Shown piece after piece: positions 7,803 to 16,142 of a stretch of 64,000 nt of DNA. Position 1 is the stretch's first letter; the number at the start of each line of letters is the position of its first letter. Source of the stretch: Alkalicoccus luteus (GTDB lineage Bacteria; Bacillota; Bacilli; Bacillales; Salisediminibacteriaceae); NCBI RefSeq assembly GCF_012034335.1, contig NZ_JAATHJ010000018.1:1-64000 (forward strand), written 5' to 3'. The notes beneath the pieces are model-generated. The model worked only from the letters and a program-made list of their open reading frames with translations. It made no database searches and was not told the DNA's origin. Both the position numbers and the translations under genes were made by a program.

Positions 7803-8096
7803 TCAGTCGATATACGCGCAGCAGTGCAGGGCATCTTTTTCATGATCATATTCCATTGAGCAGCATCGGCAAATGTGACCCGGCTCCGGCTCCGCTTTGC
7901 GGAAGACGACGACTTGATGCGGCGTCCGGTCCGTTATGTGCAATTTGTTATTCTCATCCACTTCCACCTGCATCACATCATCACCGTAGACGAACATCGT
8001 CTGATGCAGCTCCCCTGCTGTCCTTCCTTTTTCCTGCTGCTGATCAATCCACTTCGTGACCAATTCCGTTGCTGTCGTACGCTGTTTAGTCAGCAT
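7803..8096 (-). CDS. Small cysteine-rich protein between glcB and aceA
   Basis: I do not recognise this 97-residue protein. The N-terminal part is hydrophilic and mainly helical in composition (MLTKQRTTATELVTKWIDQQ). The C-terminal 25 residues hold five cysteines and one histidine (ICRCCSMEY...ALHCCAYID), which suggests a small zinc or iron-sulphur site. AGAGGAAC precedes the ATG at 8096. It sits between malate synthase and isocitrate lyase on the same strand, about 70 bp from each. A role linked to the shunt, for example a redox- or metal-responsive accessory, is only an inference from position. Confidence 0.65.
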   Translation of the reverse strand: MLTKQRTTATELVTKWIDQQQEKGRTAGELHQTMFVYGDDVMQVEVDENNKLHITDRTPHQVVVFRKAEPEPGHICRCCSMEYDHEKDALHCCAYID

Positions 8097-8129
8097 GTTC
8101 CTCTACCCCTCTCTGAAATAAGATCCTGC

Positions 8130-8160
8130 CCGGTCCCCGGGGGAATCTCCCCCCGACCGG
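8130..8160 (-). other. Strong intergenic hairpin after glcB
   Basis: CCGGTC...GACCGG with an inner GGGGGA/TCCCCC pairing forms a long GC stem 10 bp downstream of the glcB stop. No T-run follows, so it is more likely an RNA-stability or processing hairpin than a terminator. Confidence 0.5.
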
Positions 8161-8166
8161 CGGCTG

Positions 8167-10326
8167 TTACTGGTTTACATACATTCTTTCCTTAAATGCA
8201 CGGCGGCGCCGGTGAAGGATCGGCTCCGTGTATCCGTTCGGCTGACGGCCTCCTTCAAGCACGAGTTCAAGTGCTGCCTGAAATGCATCTGACTTCTCCA
8301 GATTATCTGTCATCGCCCGGTACTCCGGATCATCCGCGTTCTGCTCGTCGACGAGGGCTGCCATCTTCGCCATCACCTGGCGGACCTGGTCTTCCGTGCA
8401 GATCCCGTGGGCGAGCCAGTTGGCGATGTGCTGGCTGGATATCCGCAGCGTCGCCCGGTCTTCCATCAGGTTCGTGCCGTGAATGTCCGGCACCTTTGAA
8501 CAGCCGATGCCGTGCTCCACCCAGCGGACGACGTAGCCGAGAATGCCCTGGGCATTATTTTCAAGCTCTCCCTGAATCTCATCATCCGACCAGCTGCGAT
8601 CCGATGCAACCGGCACTTCCAGCATTCTGGACTGCGGCGGCTCCTGTTCGAGCTTGCTGCGGTGGACGTCCTGCACATCTACCTGATGATAGTGCAAGGC
8701 GTGCAGCACGGCGGCCGTCGGCGACGGGACCCAGGCGGTGCTTCCTCCGGCGAGAAGCTGTCCGTCCTTCTGCTCCATCATCAGCTTCATCTCATCCGGC
8801 ATGGCCCACATGCCTTTCCCGATCTGTCCCCGCTCATGCAGATGCACGCGCAGTCCGGATGACACATTTTGTTCTTCATAGCTTCCGAGCCAGCTGCTCG
8901 TTTTCATCTCTGCTTTGCGAATCATCGGCCCGGCACGGAAGGACGTATGAATTTCATCGCCCGTCCGATCCAGAAAACCGGTGTTAATGAAGAAGATGCG
9001 GTCTTTTACTTCACGGATACAGGCGCGCAGATTCAGCGACGTGCGGCGCTCCTCGTCCATCACGCCGATTTTGATCGTGTTAGGCGCGAGCCCGTAAAGT
9101 TTTTCGATTTCCGTCATTAAATGATTCGTAAATGCCACTTCTCTCGACCCGTGCATCTTCGGCTTCACAATGTAAATTGAGCCTGCGGCCGAATTTCGAA
9201 ACGGACTGTTTCCTTTCAAGTCGTGCAGCGCTGCGGCTGCCGTCACCAGTCCGTCAACGATGCCTTCCGGCGCCTCGCTGCCATCTTCGAGGGTAATCAT
9301 GTCCGTCGTCATCAAATGACCGACGTTGCGGACAAGCATCAGGACTCTTCCGGAAAGCGTCACATCTTCACCAGATGGAGATCGATACGTGCGGTCTTCG
9401 TTAAGCCTTCTCGTTACCGTCTTTCCACCTTTGTCAAAGGACGTTTCCAGAGTTCCCTTCATCAGTCCGAGCCAGCTTCTGTACACCGCCGTTTTCTCTT
9501 CTGTATCAACAGCAGCGACGCTGTCTTCTGCGTCCATGATCGACGTGATGGCCGCCTCGGTTAAAATATCTTTTACACCAGCGGCATCGGTTTTTCCAAT
9601 CGGATGGTTCCGGTCCATCTGGATTTCCAGGTGGAGCCGGTGGTGCTCCAGCAAAATCGCTTCCGGCTCTTCCTCTTCCCCGCGCCAGCCTTTCAGCTGA
9701 TCAGCTGCGAGTGTCGCTGCTCCGGTTGTAAGCTCTGCTTCCAGCTTGCCATTGCGAATCCGGTAGCGCTGAACGTCTGCATGGCTTCCCTCTGTTAACG
9801 GCACATGCTGGTCAAGCAGCTTCTTTGCGTAGCGGATGACTTCTTCGCCGCGCTTCGGATTGTAGCTGGTCCCGCGCTCCCTGCCGTCATCTTCTGGCAG
9901 AATATCGGAGCCGTAAAGGGAGTCATACAGGCTGCCCCATCTCGCGTTCGCTGCGTTCAGCACGTAGCGGGGATTGCTGAGCGGAACGACGAGCTGCGGT
10001 CCCGGCTGCTTGTTAATTTCCGGATCGATACCGGTAGTTCCGACAGTGAACGGTTCCGGTTCATCCTCCAAATATCCGATCTCTCTTAAGTACCCTTCCT
10101 GATTCTCTGTCGCATCGTGTGTTTCATACCAGCTGTCGAGCTGCTTTTGAAACGAACGCCTTTCAGCAAGGAGCCGCTCGTTTTCCGGCTTCAGGCCGTT
10201 GATGAGCCTGCCTGCTCCTTCCCAGAACGTATCCGGACTGATGTCCGTTCCTGGCAGGAGCTCTTCTTCTACAAACGCTTTCAATTTTGGATGTACGCGA
10301 AGACTTCCAATTCTGACCGTTTTCAT
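8167..10326 (-). CDS. glcB: Malate synthase G
   Basis: Malate synthase condenses glyoxylate with acetyl-CoA to malate. At about 719 residues this is the long monomeric G isoform rather than the ~530-residue A form. Recognisable stretches include LNAANARWGSLYDSLYGSD, IYIVKPKMHGSREVAFTN, IGVMDEERRTSLNLRACI and the C-terminal PILHRRRRAFKERM. The start MKTVRIGS at 10326 follows AAGGAGG and is preferred to an ATG 24 nt upstream that lacks a site. A promoter with a palindrome over its -10 lies upstream. The gene heads a likely glcB - small Cys-rich gene - aceA unit. Confidence 0.93.
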   Translation of the reverse strand: MKTVRIGSLRVHPKLKAFVEEELLPGTDISPDTFWEGAGRLINGLKPENERLLAERRSFQKQLDSWYETHDATENQEGYLREIGYLEDEPEPFTVGTTGIDPEINKQPGPQLVVPLSNPRYVLNAANARWGSLYDSLYGSDILPEDDGRERGTSYNPKRGEEVIRYAKKLLDQHVPLTEGSHADVQRYRIRNGKLEAELTTGAATLAADQLKGWRGEEEEPEAILLEHHRLHLEIQMDRNHPIGKTDAAGVKDILTEAAITSIMDAEDSVAAVDTEEKTAVYRSWLGLMKGTLETSFDKGGKTVTRRLNEDRTYRSPSGEDVTLSGRVLMLVRNVGHLMTTDMITLEDGSEAPEGIVDGLVTAAAALHDLKGNSPFRNSAAGSIYIVKPKMHGSREVAFTNHLMTEIEKLYGLAPNTIKIGVMDEERRTSLNLRACIREVKDRIFFINTGFLDRTGDEIHTSFRAGPMIRKAEMKTSSWLGSYEEQNVSSGLRVHLHERGQIGKGMWAMPDEMKLMMEQKDGQLLAGGSTAWVPSPTAAVLHALHYHQVDVQDVHRSKLEQEPPQSRMLEVPVASDRSWSDDEIQGELENNAQGILGYVVRWVEHGIGCSKVPDIHGTNLMEDRATLRISSQHIANWLAHGICTEDQVRQVMAKMAALVDEQNADDPEYRAMTDNLEKSDAFQAALELVLEGGRQPNGYTEPILHRRRRAFKERMYVNQ

Positions 10327-10350
10327 CACAACCTCCTTCAAAAACTGCAT

Positions 10351-10410
10351 CTGTTTTATAACAGTTTGTTTTCATGTGTCTTATTGTATAACAACAGATA
10401 AAGATTGCAA
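10351..10410 (-). promoter_or_regulatory. glcB promoter with two operator-like palindromes
   Basis: On the minus strand TTGCAA (10405-10410), a 16-bp spacer and TACAAT (10383-10388) form a plausible sigma-A promoter. The near-palindrome at 10381-10394 covers the -10. A second palindrome, CTGTTTTATAACAG at 10351-10364, sits between promoter and ribosome site. Both resemble the aceA palindromes, and their placement suggests repression. Confidence 0.55.
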
Positions 10411-10528
10411 TACTTTTTTGAATATTTTTTACAGGAAAGCACGAAAACGCTTGGGGCTCTAAGAAAAAAAGTTGATCCGTCTTGTTGTAGTACAGGAGGT
10501 GCGTTTACTGGCTGCGAATCCTGTGGCC

Positions 10529-10655
10529 AAAGCTGTACAACTTGAGGCAATTGCTACTTAACGCCGGCTGAAACGAACTTATCACCGTCAAAAAGCAGCT
10601 TTACGAAGGGACAACGTAGCTCCGGCAGCTTAGATCGTTATAACGAATAAAGTAG
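10529..10655 (+). repeat. Degenerate dispersed repeat, second family, copy 1
   Basis: This shares an ordered series of blocks with 26503-26635 and, inverted, with 37981-38092: AAAGCTG(T/C)ACAA, GGCAATTG-TACTTAA, CGG..GAAACG and a terminal CGTTATAACGAATAAAG. No coding frame is conserved. The rest of 10411-10658 shows nothing I recognise. Confidence 0.55.
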
Positions 10656-10658
10656 CAC

Positions 10659-10733
10659 AGCGACGCGCAAACGTAACAGTCTGAACGGTTCTGCCACCAA
10701 CAAAAAAACGAGCCGGTGATGCCCGGCTCGTCT
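10659..10733 (-). repeat. Left copy of the duplicated pta terminator region flanking E3
   Basis: It aligns with 11347-11414 from AGCGACGCG through GTAACAG...CTGAAC to the complete hairpin CGAGCCGG..CCGGCTCG, with a few substitutions and small indels. On the minus strand the hairpin is followed by a T-run, so this is a second, displaced pta terminator. Confidence 0.8.
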
Positions 10734-11346
10734 CAGGCTGTTCACAAATTCAATTTACTTACATGTTTATTCGTTTGGTGATATTTCCCCTCTGCTTACC
10801 GAGCCTGCTGTGGGCTTGTCTTCAGCTATTAATCAGGGTGCCCCTGTTTGAATGGAAGAAAGGCACGGCTTCGCGCGAGAAGTCTTCAAGACACAGTCCG
10901 GCTTCGCTCGTACGTTCATGCCGTTCGCAGATCTGAACAGCCCGGCATCTTCAGGCTGCTTGTTGCGCCCCCGCCGGAGACGTCGGGGAAATAGATCTGC
11001 TTATTGGAGAAGAACGTCACGATAGGCAGACGCGACTGCTTTTTTACTTTCATGGTAAATTCGATGACGTACTGGTATCCCTATTCCACATAGAAACGTC
11101 GCGTAAATAAAGGTTCCATCTGCATCTTACAAGCTCGTGCCAATCAGAACCAGGCATTTGAACCGTACTGTCAGCTTCCGACATCGGAGGATCTCGACTC
11201 CGAGAGGATCAGAACGAGGCGAAGATCCAGCGCTTCTGACTCAAGGAAGAAGCGATTAGCTGAGGCCGTTCCCTCCAGAAAGCGAGTGTCCGCAGATACA
11301 GGCAGATGCAACGTTATTCCCCTAAAAATACTTTATCTACACTCTG
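10734..11346 (+). mobile_element. Dispersed element, copy E3 (complete, 613 bp)
   Basis: It begins CAGGCTGTTCACAAA and ends ...ATCTACACTCTG (complement CAGAGTGTAGATAAAGTA). It contains both family halves, the central GCAGACGCGACTGCTTTTTT hairpin, and one full unit of the 96-bp sequence that is tandemly expanded at 54.5 kb. It is flanked by a roughly 70-bp imperfect direct repeat that includes the pta terminator. It has no supported gene. The imperfect flanking repeat and internal divergence suggest an older insertion than E2 or E8. Confidence 0.85.
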
Positions 11347-11414
11347 AGCGACGCGTAAAAGTAACAGCCTGAACCCAGACTAAAAAAAACGAGCCGGTGA
11401 TGCCCGGCTCGTCT
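11347..11414 (-). terminator. pta terminator (right copy of the E3 duplication)
   Basis: ACGAGCCGG pairs with CCGGCTCGT and on the minus strand is followed by TTTTTTTT. It lies 20 bp beyond the pta stop and is duplicated on the other side of E3. Confidence 0.85.
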
Positions 11415-11434
11415 CTGATGATGCCTTTATTTAA

Positions 11435-12409
11435 TTACTGAAGTCCCTGCATCGCGGTGATGAGGGCCAGCTTGTAGACGTCTTCCTGGTTGCATCCGCG
11501 TGAAAGATCGTTTACCGGCTTGTTCAGACCCTGGAGAATCGGTCCGATTGCTTCATAACCGCCCATGCGCTGAGCAATTTTGTAGCCGATGTTGCCGGCT
11601 TCCAGGCTTGGGAAAATAAACGTGTTCGCCTGCCCTTTCAGCGGGGAATCCGGTGCCTTCTTCTCGGCTACGCTCGCGACAAACGCTGCGTCAAACTGAA
11701 ACTCACCGTCAACGGTAACGTCAGGCGCTTTTTCCTGCGCTTTTTTCGTTGCTTCCACGACGCGCTCTGTTTCCTCGCTCTTGGCAGATCCCTTTGTCGA
11801 GAAGCTCAGCATCGCTACTTTCGGGTCGATTCCGAATACTTCTGCTGTTTTCGCAGCTTCTACCGCTGTTTCGGCGAGGTCGTCGGCGTCCGGTGCAATA
11901 TTGATGGCACAGTCACCGAAAATATAGCGCTCGTCGTTTTTCACCATGACGAAAACGCCGGAGGTTTTCTTCACGCCTTCTTTTGTTTTAATGATCTGCA
12001 GAGCCGGACGCACCGTATCACCTGTCGAGTGGGCCGCACCGCTCACGAGACCGGTAGCTTCTCCCGTATATACGAGCATCGTGCCAAAATAGTTTGGCTG
12101 CTTCAAAATGTCTGCTGCCTGCTCGCGCGTATTCTTTCCTTTGCGTCGCTCTACGAATGCGTCGATCAGTGCATCCATTCCTTCATACGTTTCCGGGTCG
12201 AGAATCGTCAGTCCGGACGCATCCACGTCGAGGCTTTTCGCTTTGGCAAGCACGTCTTCCTCACTGCCGATCAGAAGCGGATTCATGACGCCTTCCGCTT
12301 TCAGGCGCACCGCTGCTTCGAGAATTCGTTCGTCTGTTCCTTCAGGAAACACGAGCGTCGGATTCGCGCTGCGGACCTGTTCTTTTATATCTGTAAACAT
12401 GTCGCTCAC
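11435..12409 (-). CDS. pta: Phosphate acetyltransferase
   Basis: Pta interconverts acetyl-CoA and acetyl phosphate in overflow acetate metabolism. The 324-residue length is that of the short single-domain Bacillus enzyme. Visible family stretches include LVFPEGTDERILEAA, TGLVSGAAHSTGDTVRPALQ, FGDCAINIAPDADDLAETA and the C-terminal EAIGPILQGLNKPVNDLSRG. The start is GTG at 12409 with AAAGGAGG 7 nt upstream; a later ATG at 12400 is less well placed. In B. subtilis pta lies between lipL and hemQ, and the same order is kept here with insertions on both sides. No cre site was found in its leader. Confidence 0.95.
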   Translation of the reverse strand: MSDMFTDIKEQVRSANPTLVFPEGTDERILEAAVRLKAEGVMNPLLIGSEEDVLAKAKSLDVDASGLTILDPETYEGMDALIDAFVERRKGKNTREQAADILKQPNYFGTMLVYTGEATGLVSGAAHSTGDTVRPALQIIKTKEGVKKTSGVFVMVKNDERYIFGDCAINIAPDADDLAETAVEAAKTAEVFGIDPKVAMLSFSTKGSAKSEETERVVEATKKAQEKAPDVTVDGEFQFDAAFVASVAEKKAPDSPLKGQANTFIFPSLEAGNIGYKIAQRMGGYEAIGPILQGLNKPVNDLSRGCNQEDVYKLALITAMQGLQ

Positions 12410-12559
12410 AGAAATTCCTCCTTTAATTCATCACATTAGTACTAGCATACCCGTTCCCGCAGGAAAAATAAAACGTTGGAAGGGCTTTCGAAGGAAAGTT
12501 CTAATTTTCTGAAACAGACTGTTCCTCCTGAAGTAAAATCCTGTATACTGGTAGTATTA

Positions 12560-12577
12560 TGAATGAACATTCAGTCA
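12560..12577. promoter_or_regulatory. FadR-like operator upstream of fadH
   Basis: TGAATGAACATTCAGTCA matches the B. subtilis FadR (TetR family) box TGAATGANTANTCATTCA at 16 of 18 positions. It lies between a TATACT -10 candidate (12544-12549) and the ribosome site, a standard repressor position. FadR is released by long-chain acyl-CoA. Confidence 0.65.
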
Positions 12578-12598
12578 TTTCTTACTAGGAGGTACATT

Positions 12599-14512
12599 AT
12601 GCTGTTTGAACCACTGAAATTGAATACGCTTACATTGAGAAGCCGCGTCATGATGGGCTCGATGCACGTTGGATTGGAAGGGCTTGACCGCGGTGAAGAA
12701 CGTCTGACCGAATTTTACCGGCGCCGGGCCGCAAATGGCACTGGACTGATCGTCACCGGCGGCGCGGCCGTGTCACCGGAAGGAAGCGGCGGTGGACACG
12801 ATTTTATGACCATTTATAAACCGGAGGATGCAGAGCGGTGGAAGCCGATGACCGACGCTGTTCATGAAGAAGGCGGAGCGATTGCGCTGCAGCTGTTTCA
12901 CGCCGGCCGTTACGCGTATAAGCAGATGACCGGCCTGGATCCGGTTGCCCCTTCTGCGATCCGCTCGCCGATCAATCCCGATACGCCTAGAGAGTTATCT
13001 GCAGAAGAAATCGAGCAGCTGATTGGTGCCTTTGCAGCTGGAGCTGTGCGAGCGAAGGAAGCTGGCTTTGATGCGGTGGAAATTATGGGATCAGAAGGGT
13101 ATTTAATCAATGAATTCATGTCTCCCGTTACGAATCAGAGAACAGACGAGTGGGGAGGCTCGTTTGAAAAAAGACTGCGTTTGCCGGTAGCCGTGATGGA
13201 AGCAGTGCGTTCTGCAGTCGGTGCTGATTATCCTATCGTATACCGCATGTCGGGACTTGATTTAATCGAAGGCAGCACGACAGAGGAGGAAACGCTCCGC
13301 TGGGCGCAGGCGCTTGAAAAAGCAGGAGCCGATGCACTGAATATCGGCATCGGCTGGCATGAGTCGCGCGTGCCGACGATTTCGATGAAGGTGCCGCGCA
13401 TGAAGTTCGTGCCTGTTGCCGAACGTATTTCCGAGTACGTCACGATTCCGGTCATCGCAAGCAACCGCATCAACAATCCTCGCGATGCAGAGGAAGTGCT
13501 GAATCGAGGAACGGTACAGCTCGTATCAATGGCTCGTCCATTTTTAGCCGATCCCGCTATTCTGTCGAAGGCACAGGACGGACGCTTTGACGAAATTAAT
13601 ACGTGTATTGCCTGTAATCAAGCGTGTCTCGATCACGTGTTTGAAGGAAAAGCCGCTACCTGCCTCGTGAATCCGGAAGCAGGGCGGGAGCTTGACCTCC
13701 CGCTTCATCGTGCCGATGAGCTGAAGCATATCGTCGTTGTCGGCGCAGGGCCCGCGGGTCTGGAAACAGCTCGCGTTGCCGCTGAACGCGGGCACCGGGT
13801 CACGATCGTCGACAGCCGCACCGAGCTTGGCGGACAGCTCAACTATTCCAAGCGTATTCCCGGCAAAGAGGAATTTTACGAAACGCTGCGCTATTTCCGC
13901 GTCCAGCTCGATAAGCTCGGCGTGGACGTCCAGCTTGGGAAAACGCTGGAACGAACCGATCCGCTGTTTGAAGAAGCTGATGACATCGTGATTGCGACCG
14001 GAATTCTTCCGAGACAGCCTGACGTCATCGGGCTGGAGCGGACTGTTTCCTACCGGGATGTTTTCGATGAAAAGGTACAGCCTTCCGGTAAAATCGTCAT
14101 CATTGGCGGCGGCGGGATTGCCTGTGATCTCGCACTGTTTCTTGCAGACAAAGGCGTGAGCGATTTAACCCTGGTGCAGCGGGGAACGTCATTTGCACGT
14201 GGGATCGGAAAAACGACGCGCTGGGCGACGCTCATGGAAATGAAACAGAAAGGCATTCGAATGACAGGCGGCGTGGAAGCGTATGAAGCAGTTGAGAAAG
14301 AAGGCATCCGAATTACAATCGAAGGCGAGAGTTCGCTCGTTCCGGCGGACATGGTCATCACCGCGGCCGGTCAGCTGATCAACCATGAACTGGCGGAACA
14401 GCTGTCAGAAGACGGACGGCGTGTACACGTGATCGGCGGAGCTAAGGATGCGCTCGGACTGGATGCGAAGAAAGCAATTTACGATGGGGCCGTGACGGCA
14501 CGGGCACTCTAG
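12599..14512 (+). CDS. fadH: 2,4-dienoyl-CoA reductase / NADH:flavin oxidoreductase
   Basis: This is a FadH-type enzyme that reduces 2,4-dienoyl-CoA during beta-oxidation of unsaturated fatty acids. Of its 637 residues the first ~330 form an Old Yellow Enzyme TIM barrel (LFEPLKLNTLTLRSRVMMG; YLINEFMSPVTNQRTDEWGG). An iron-sulphur motif CIACNQAC...ATC follows, then FAD and NAD(P) Rossmann domains (VVVGAGPAGLETARVAAERG; IVIIGGGGIACDLALFLADKG). The ATG at 12599 has AGGAGG at 12587-12592; an upstream in-frame ATG overlaps the FadR box and has no site. The next gene is an enoyl-CoA hydratase 13 bp away. Baiji-type or trimethylamine dehydrogenase relatives share the architecture, so the substrate is inferred from context. 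Confidence 0.85.
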   Translation: MLFEPLKLNTLTLRSRVMMGSMHVGLEGLDRGEERLTEFYRRRAANGTGLIVTGGAAVSPEGSGGGHDFMTIYKPEDAERWKPMTDAVHEEGGAIALQLFHAGRYAYKQMTGLDPVAPSAIRSPINPDTPRELSAEEIEQLIGAFAAGAVRAKEAGFDAVEIMGSEGYLINEFMSPVTNQRTDEWGGSFEKRLRLPVAVMEAVRSAVGADYPIVYRMSGLDLIEGSTTEEETLRWAQALEKAGADALNIGIGWHESRVPTISMKVPRMKFVPVAERISEYVTIPVIASNRINNPRDAEEVLNRGTVQLVSMARPFLADPAILSKAQDGRFDEINTCIACNQACLDHVFEGKAATCLVNPEAGRELDLPLHRADELKHIVVVGAGPAGLETARVAAERGHRVTIVDSRTELGGQLNYSKRIPGKEEFYETLRYFRVQLDKLGVDVQLGKTLERTDPLFEEADDIVIATGILPRQPDVIGLERTVSYRDVFDEKVQPSGKIVIIGGGGIACDLALFLADKGVSDLTLVQRGTSFARGIGKTTRWATLMEMKQKGIRMTGGVEAYEAVEKEGIRITIEGESSLVPADMVITAAGQLINHELAEQLSEDGRRVHVIGGAKDALGLDAKKAIYDGAVTARAL

Positions 14513-14525
14513 AGAGGAGCATTAT

Positions 14526-15269
14526 ATGATGAAAACGGTTGACTATAAGGTGCAGGATCAGACGGCGGTCATTTCCATGAACCGGCCCGAGGTAAAAAAT
14601 GCGATTAACAAAGAGATGCATGAAGATTTGTATCAGGCGTTTACGAAAGCGAACGAAGACAGTGAAGTTCGCGTCATCGTCTTAACCGGCAGCGGGGATT
14701 CGTTTTCAAGCGGTGCCGATCTAAAAAGCATTCCGGTGACAGAACTTGCCTCGTTTGACCACGGCAGCTACCTGGAGGAAACGTATAACCGGCTCGTTCT
14801 GCTGATGGAACGTATTGAAAAGCCGATTGTCGCCCACATAAACGGCGTGGCCGTCGGAGCGGGGCTGAGCCTTGCGCTTGCGTGTGACTTTCGCTACGCG
14901 GAAAAGGACAGCGTGATGGCGCTGAGCTTTTTGAAAATCGGCCTCGCCCCGGATGCAGGCGCATCCTACTTCCTGCCCCGCCTCGTCGGACTCGGTAAAG
15001 CGATTGAATTTGGAACGGGTAAAACCATTCCAGTCGAGGAAGCTCTCTCATCAGGACTCCTGAACGGCATCGGCTGGCCTGACTCGCTTATCAAGGCGCT
15101 CGCATCTGCTCCGCTGCCGGCTTACGGACTGATGAAGCAAAATATGAAAACGGGTGCTGCCGCTTCGCTTGAGGAGACGCTGCAGGCTGAAGTGCGCGCG
15201 CAGCGCACGGCCGGTAAGTCCCGCGCCCATCAGAAGGCACTTGAAGCGTTCATCCAGAAAAGCCGATGA
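14526..15269 (+). CDS. Enoyl-CoA hydratase/isomerase family protein
   Basis: This 247-residue crotonase-fold protein begins with the usual NRPEVKNAIN motif. The first oxyanion-hole segment is SSGADLKSI and the second is HINGVAVGAGLSLALACDFR. The canonical first glutamate of hydratases lies in GVAVGAG-adjacent sequence in other members but is not obvious here, while the later position reads LAPDAGASYFLPRLVG, a pattern common in PaaG/isomerase-like members. It could therefore be an isomerase rather than a hydratase. GAGAGGAG precedes the start. It is cotranscribed with fadH, so beta-oxidation of unsaturated or odd acyl-CoAs is the likely role. Confidence 0.85.
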   Translation: MMKTVDYKVQDQTAVISMNRPEVKNAINKEMHEDLYQAFTKANEDSEVRVIVLTGSGDSFSSGADLKSIPVTELASFDHGSYLEETYNRLVLLMERIEKPIVAHINGVAVGAGLSLALACDFRYAEKDSVMALSFLKIGLAPDAGASYFLPRLVGLGKAIEFGTGKTIPVEEALSSGLLNGIGWPDSLIKALASAPLPAYGLMKQNMKTGAAASLEETLQAEVRAQRTAGKSRAHQKALEAFIQKSR

Positions 15270-15280
15270 CTTCACTCTGT

Positions 15281-15310
15281 TTGCGAACTCCCCCGCCCCA
15301 CAGGTATAAT
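15281..15310 (+). promoter_or_regulatory. hemQ promoter
   Basis: TTGCGA (15281-15286), an 18-bp spacer and TATAAT (15305-15310) form a good sigma-A promoter 44 bp before the hemQ start. Confidence 0.7.
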
Positions 15311-15353
15311 AAGCGGTGGACTACTTACAGAAGAAGAAATGGAGTGAAGCAGC

Positions 15354-16103
15354 ATGGCAGAACCGGCAAAAACACTGGACGGGTGGTATTGCTACCACGA
15401 TTTTCGCACAATCAACTGGGCGGAATGGAAGCAGCTTAGTGAAACAGAGCGCGACAGCATCCTGAATGAGTTCCTGGAGCTCGCAAAACAATGGGATGAT
15501 ACCCAGGCAAAGTTTGAAGGAAGCCACGGGCTTTATTCAATCCTCGGCCAGAAAGCGGATCTGATGATTCTCTGGCTCCGCCCGACGATGGACGAGCTGA
15601 TTGACTTGGAAAATGAATTCAACAAGACGCGGCTTGCTGCGTTTACGACGCCGACGTATTCGTACGTCTCGGTTGTAGAGCTGAGTAACTACCTTCCGTC
15701 GGACAAGGATCCGGAGCAGGACCCTGAAATTCAGGCGCGCCTGAAGCCGATCCTTCCTAAGTGGAAGTACGTGTGCTTCTATCCGATGGACAAGCGTCGC
15801 GACGGCGATGATAACTGGTACATGCTGTCGATGGAAGAGCGTTCTTCCATGATGCGCAGCCACGGCATGATCGGCCGCACATACGCAGGCAAAGTACGCC
15901 AGATCATCTCCGGCTCTGTCGGATTTGACGACTGGGAGTGGGGCGTCACGCTCTTTGCCCACGACGTGCTTCAGTTTAAGAAGCTCGTATATGAAATGCG
16001 CTTCGACGAAGTCAGCGCACGCTACGGCGACTTCGGCACCTTCTATGTCGGTCAGACGATGGACGAAAGCGATATTAAACCATACTTCAGCATAGCGGAG
16101 TAA
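15354..16103 (+). CDS. hemQ: Coproheme decarboxylase HemQ
   Basis: HemQ (YwfI) performs the last step of the coproporphyrin-dependent heme pathway of Gram-positive bacteria, converting coproheme to heme b with peroxide. The 249-residue protein has the chlorite-dismutase-like fold. Tyr143 in CFYPMDKRR corresponds to the catalytic tyrosine, and His170 in [15 protein letters not shown] to the proximal heme ligand. [19 protein letters not shown] is another family signature. The ATG at 15354 follows a GGAGTGA site. In B. subtilis hemQ is next to pta; here the two are separated by the fadH pair. Confidence 0.95.
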   Translation: MAEPAKTLDGWYCYHDFRTINWAEWKQLSETERDSILNEFLELAKQWDDTQAKFEGSHGLYSILGQKADLMILWLRPTMDELIDLENEFNKTRLAAFTTPTYSYVSVVELSNYLPSDKDPEQDPEIQARLKPILPKWKYVCFYPMDKRRDGDDNWYMLSMEERSSMMRSHGMIGRTYAGKVRQIISGSVGFDDWEWGVTLFAHDVLQFKKLVYEMRFDEVSARYGDFGTFYVGQTMDESDIKPYFSIAE

Positions 16104-16109
16104 AAAAGA

Positions 16110-16142
16110 AAGGGGCTCATCCATCGCGGATGAGCCCCTTTT
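16110..16142 (+). terminator. hemQ terminator abutted by E4
   Basis: AAGGGGCTCATCC pairs with GGATGAGCCCCTT and is followed by TTTT. Element E4 begins at the very next base (CAGATCG). The right-hand duplicate expected from E2 and E8 is not found, probably because the right end of E4 is rearranged. Confidence 0.88.

Noticed and set aside
12563-12598. Upstream ATG start for fadH
   Set aside because: It lies within the FadR-like operator and upstream of the AGGAGG that serves the ATG at 12599.
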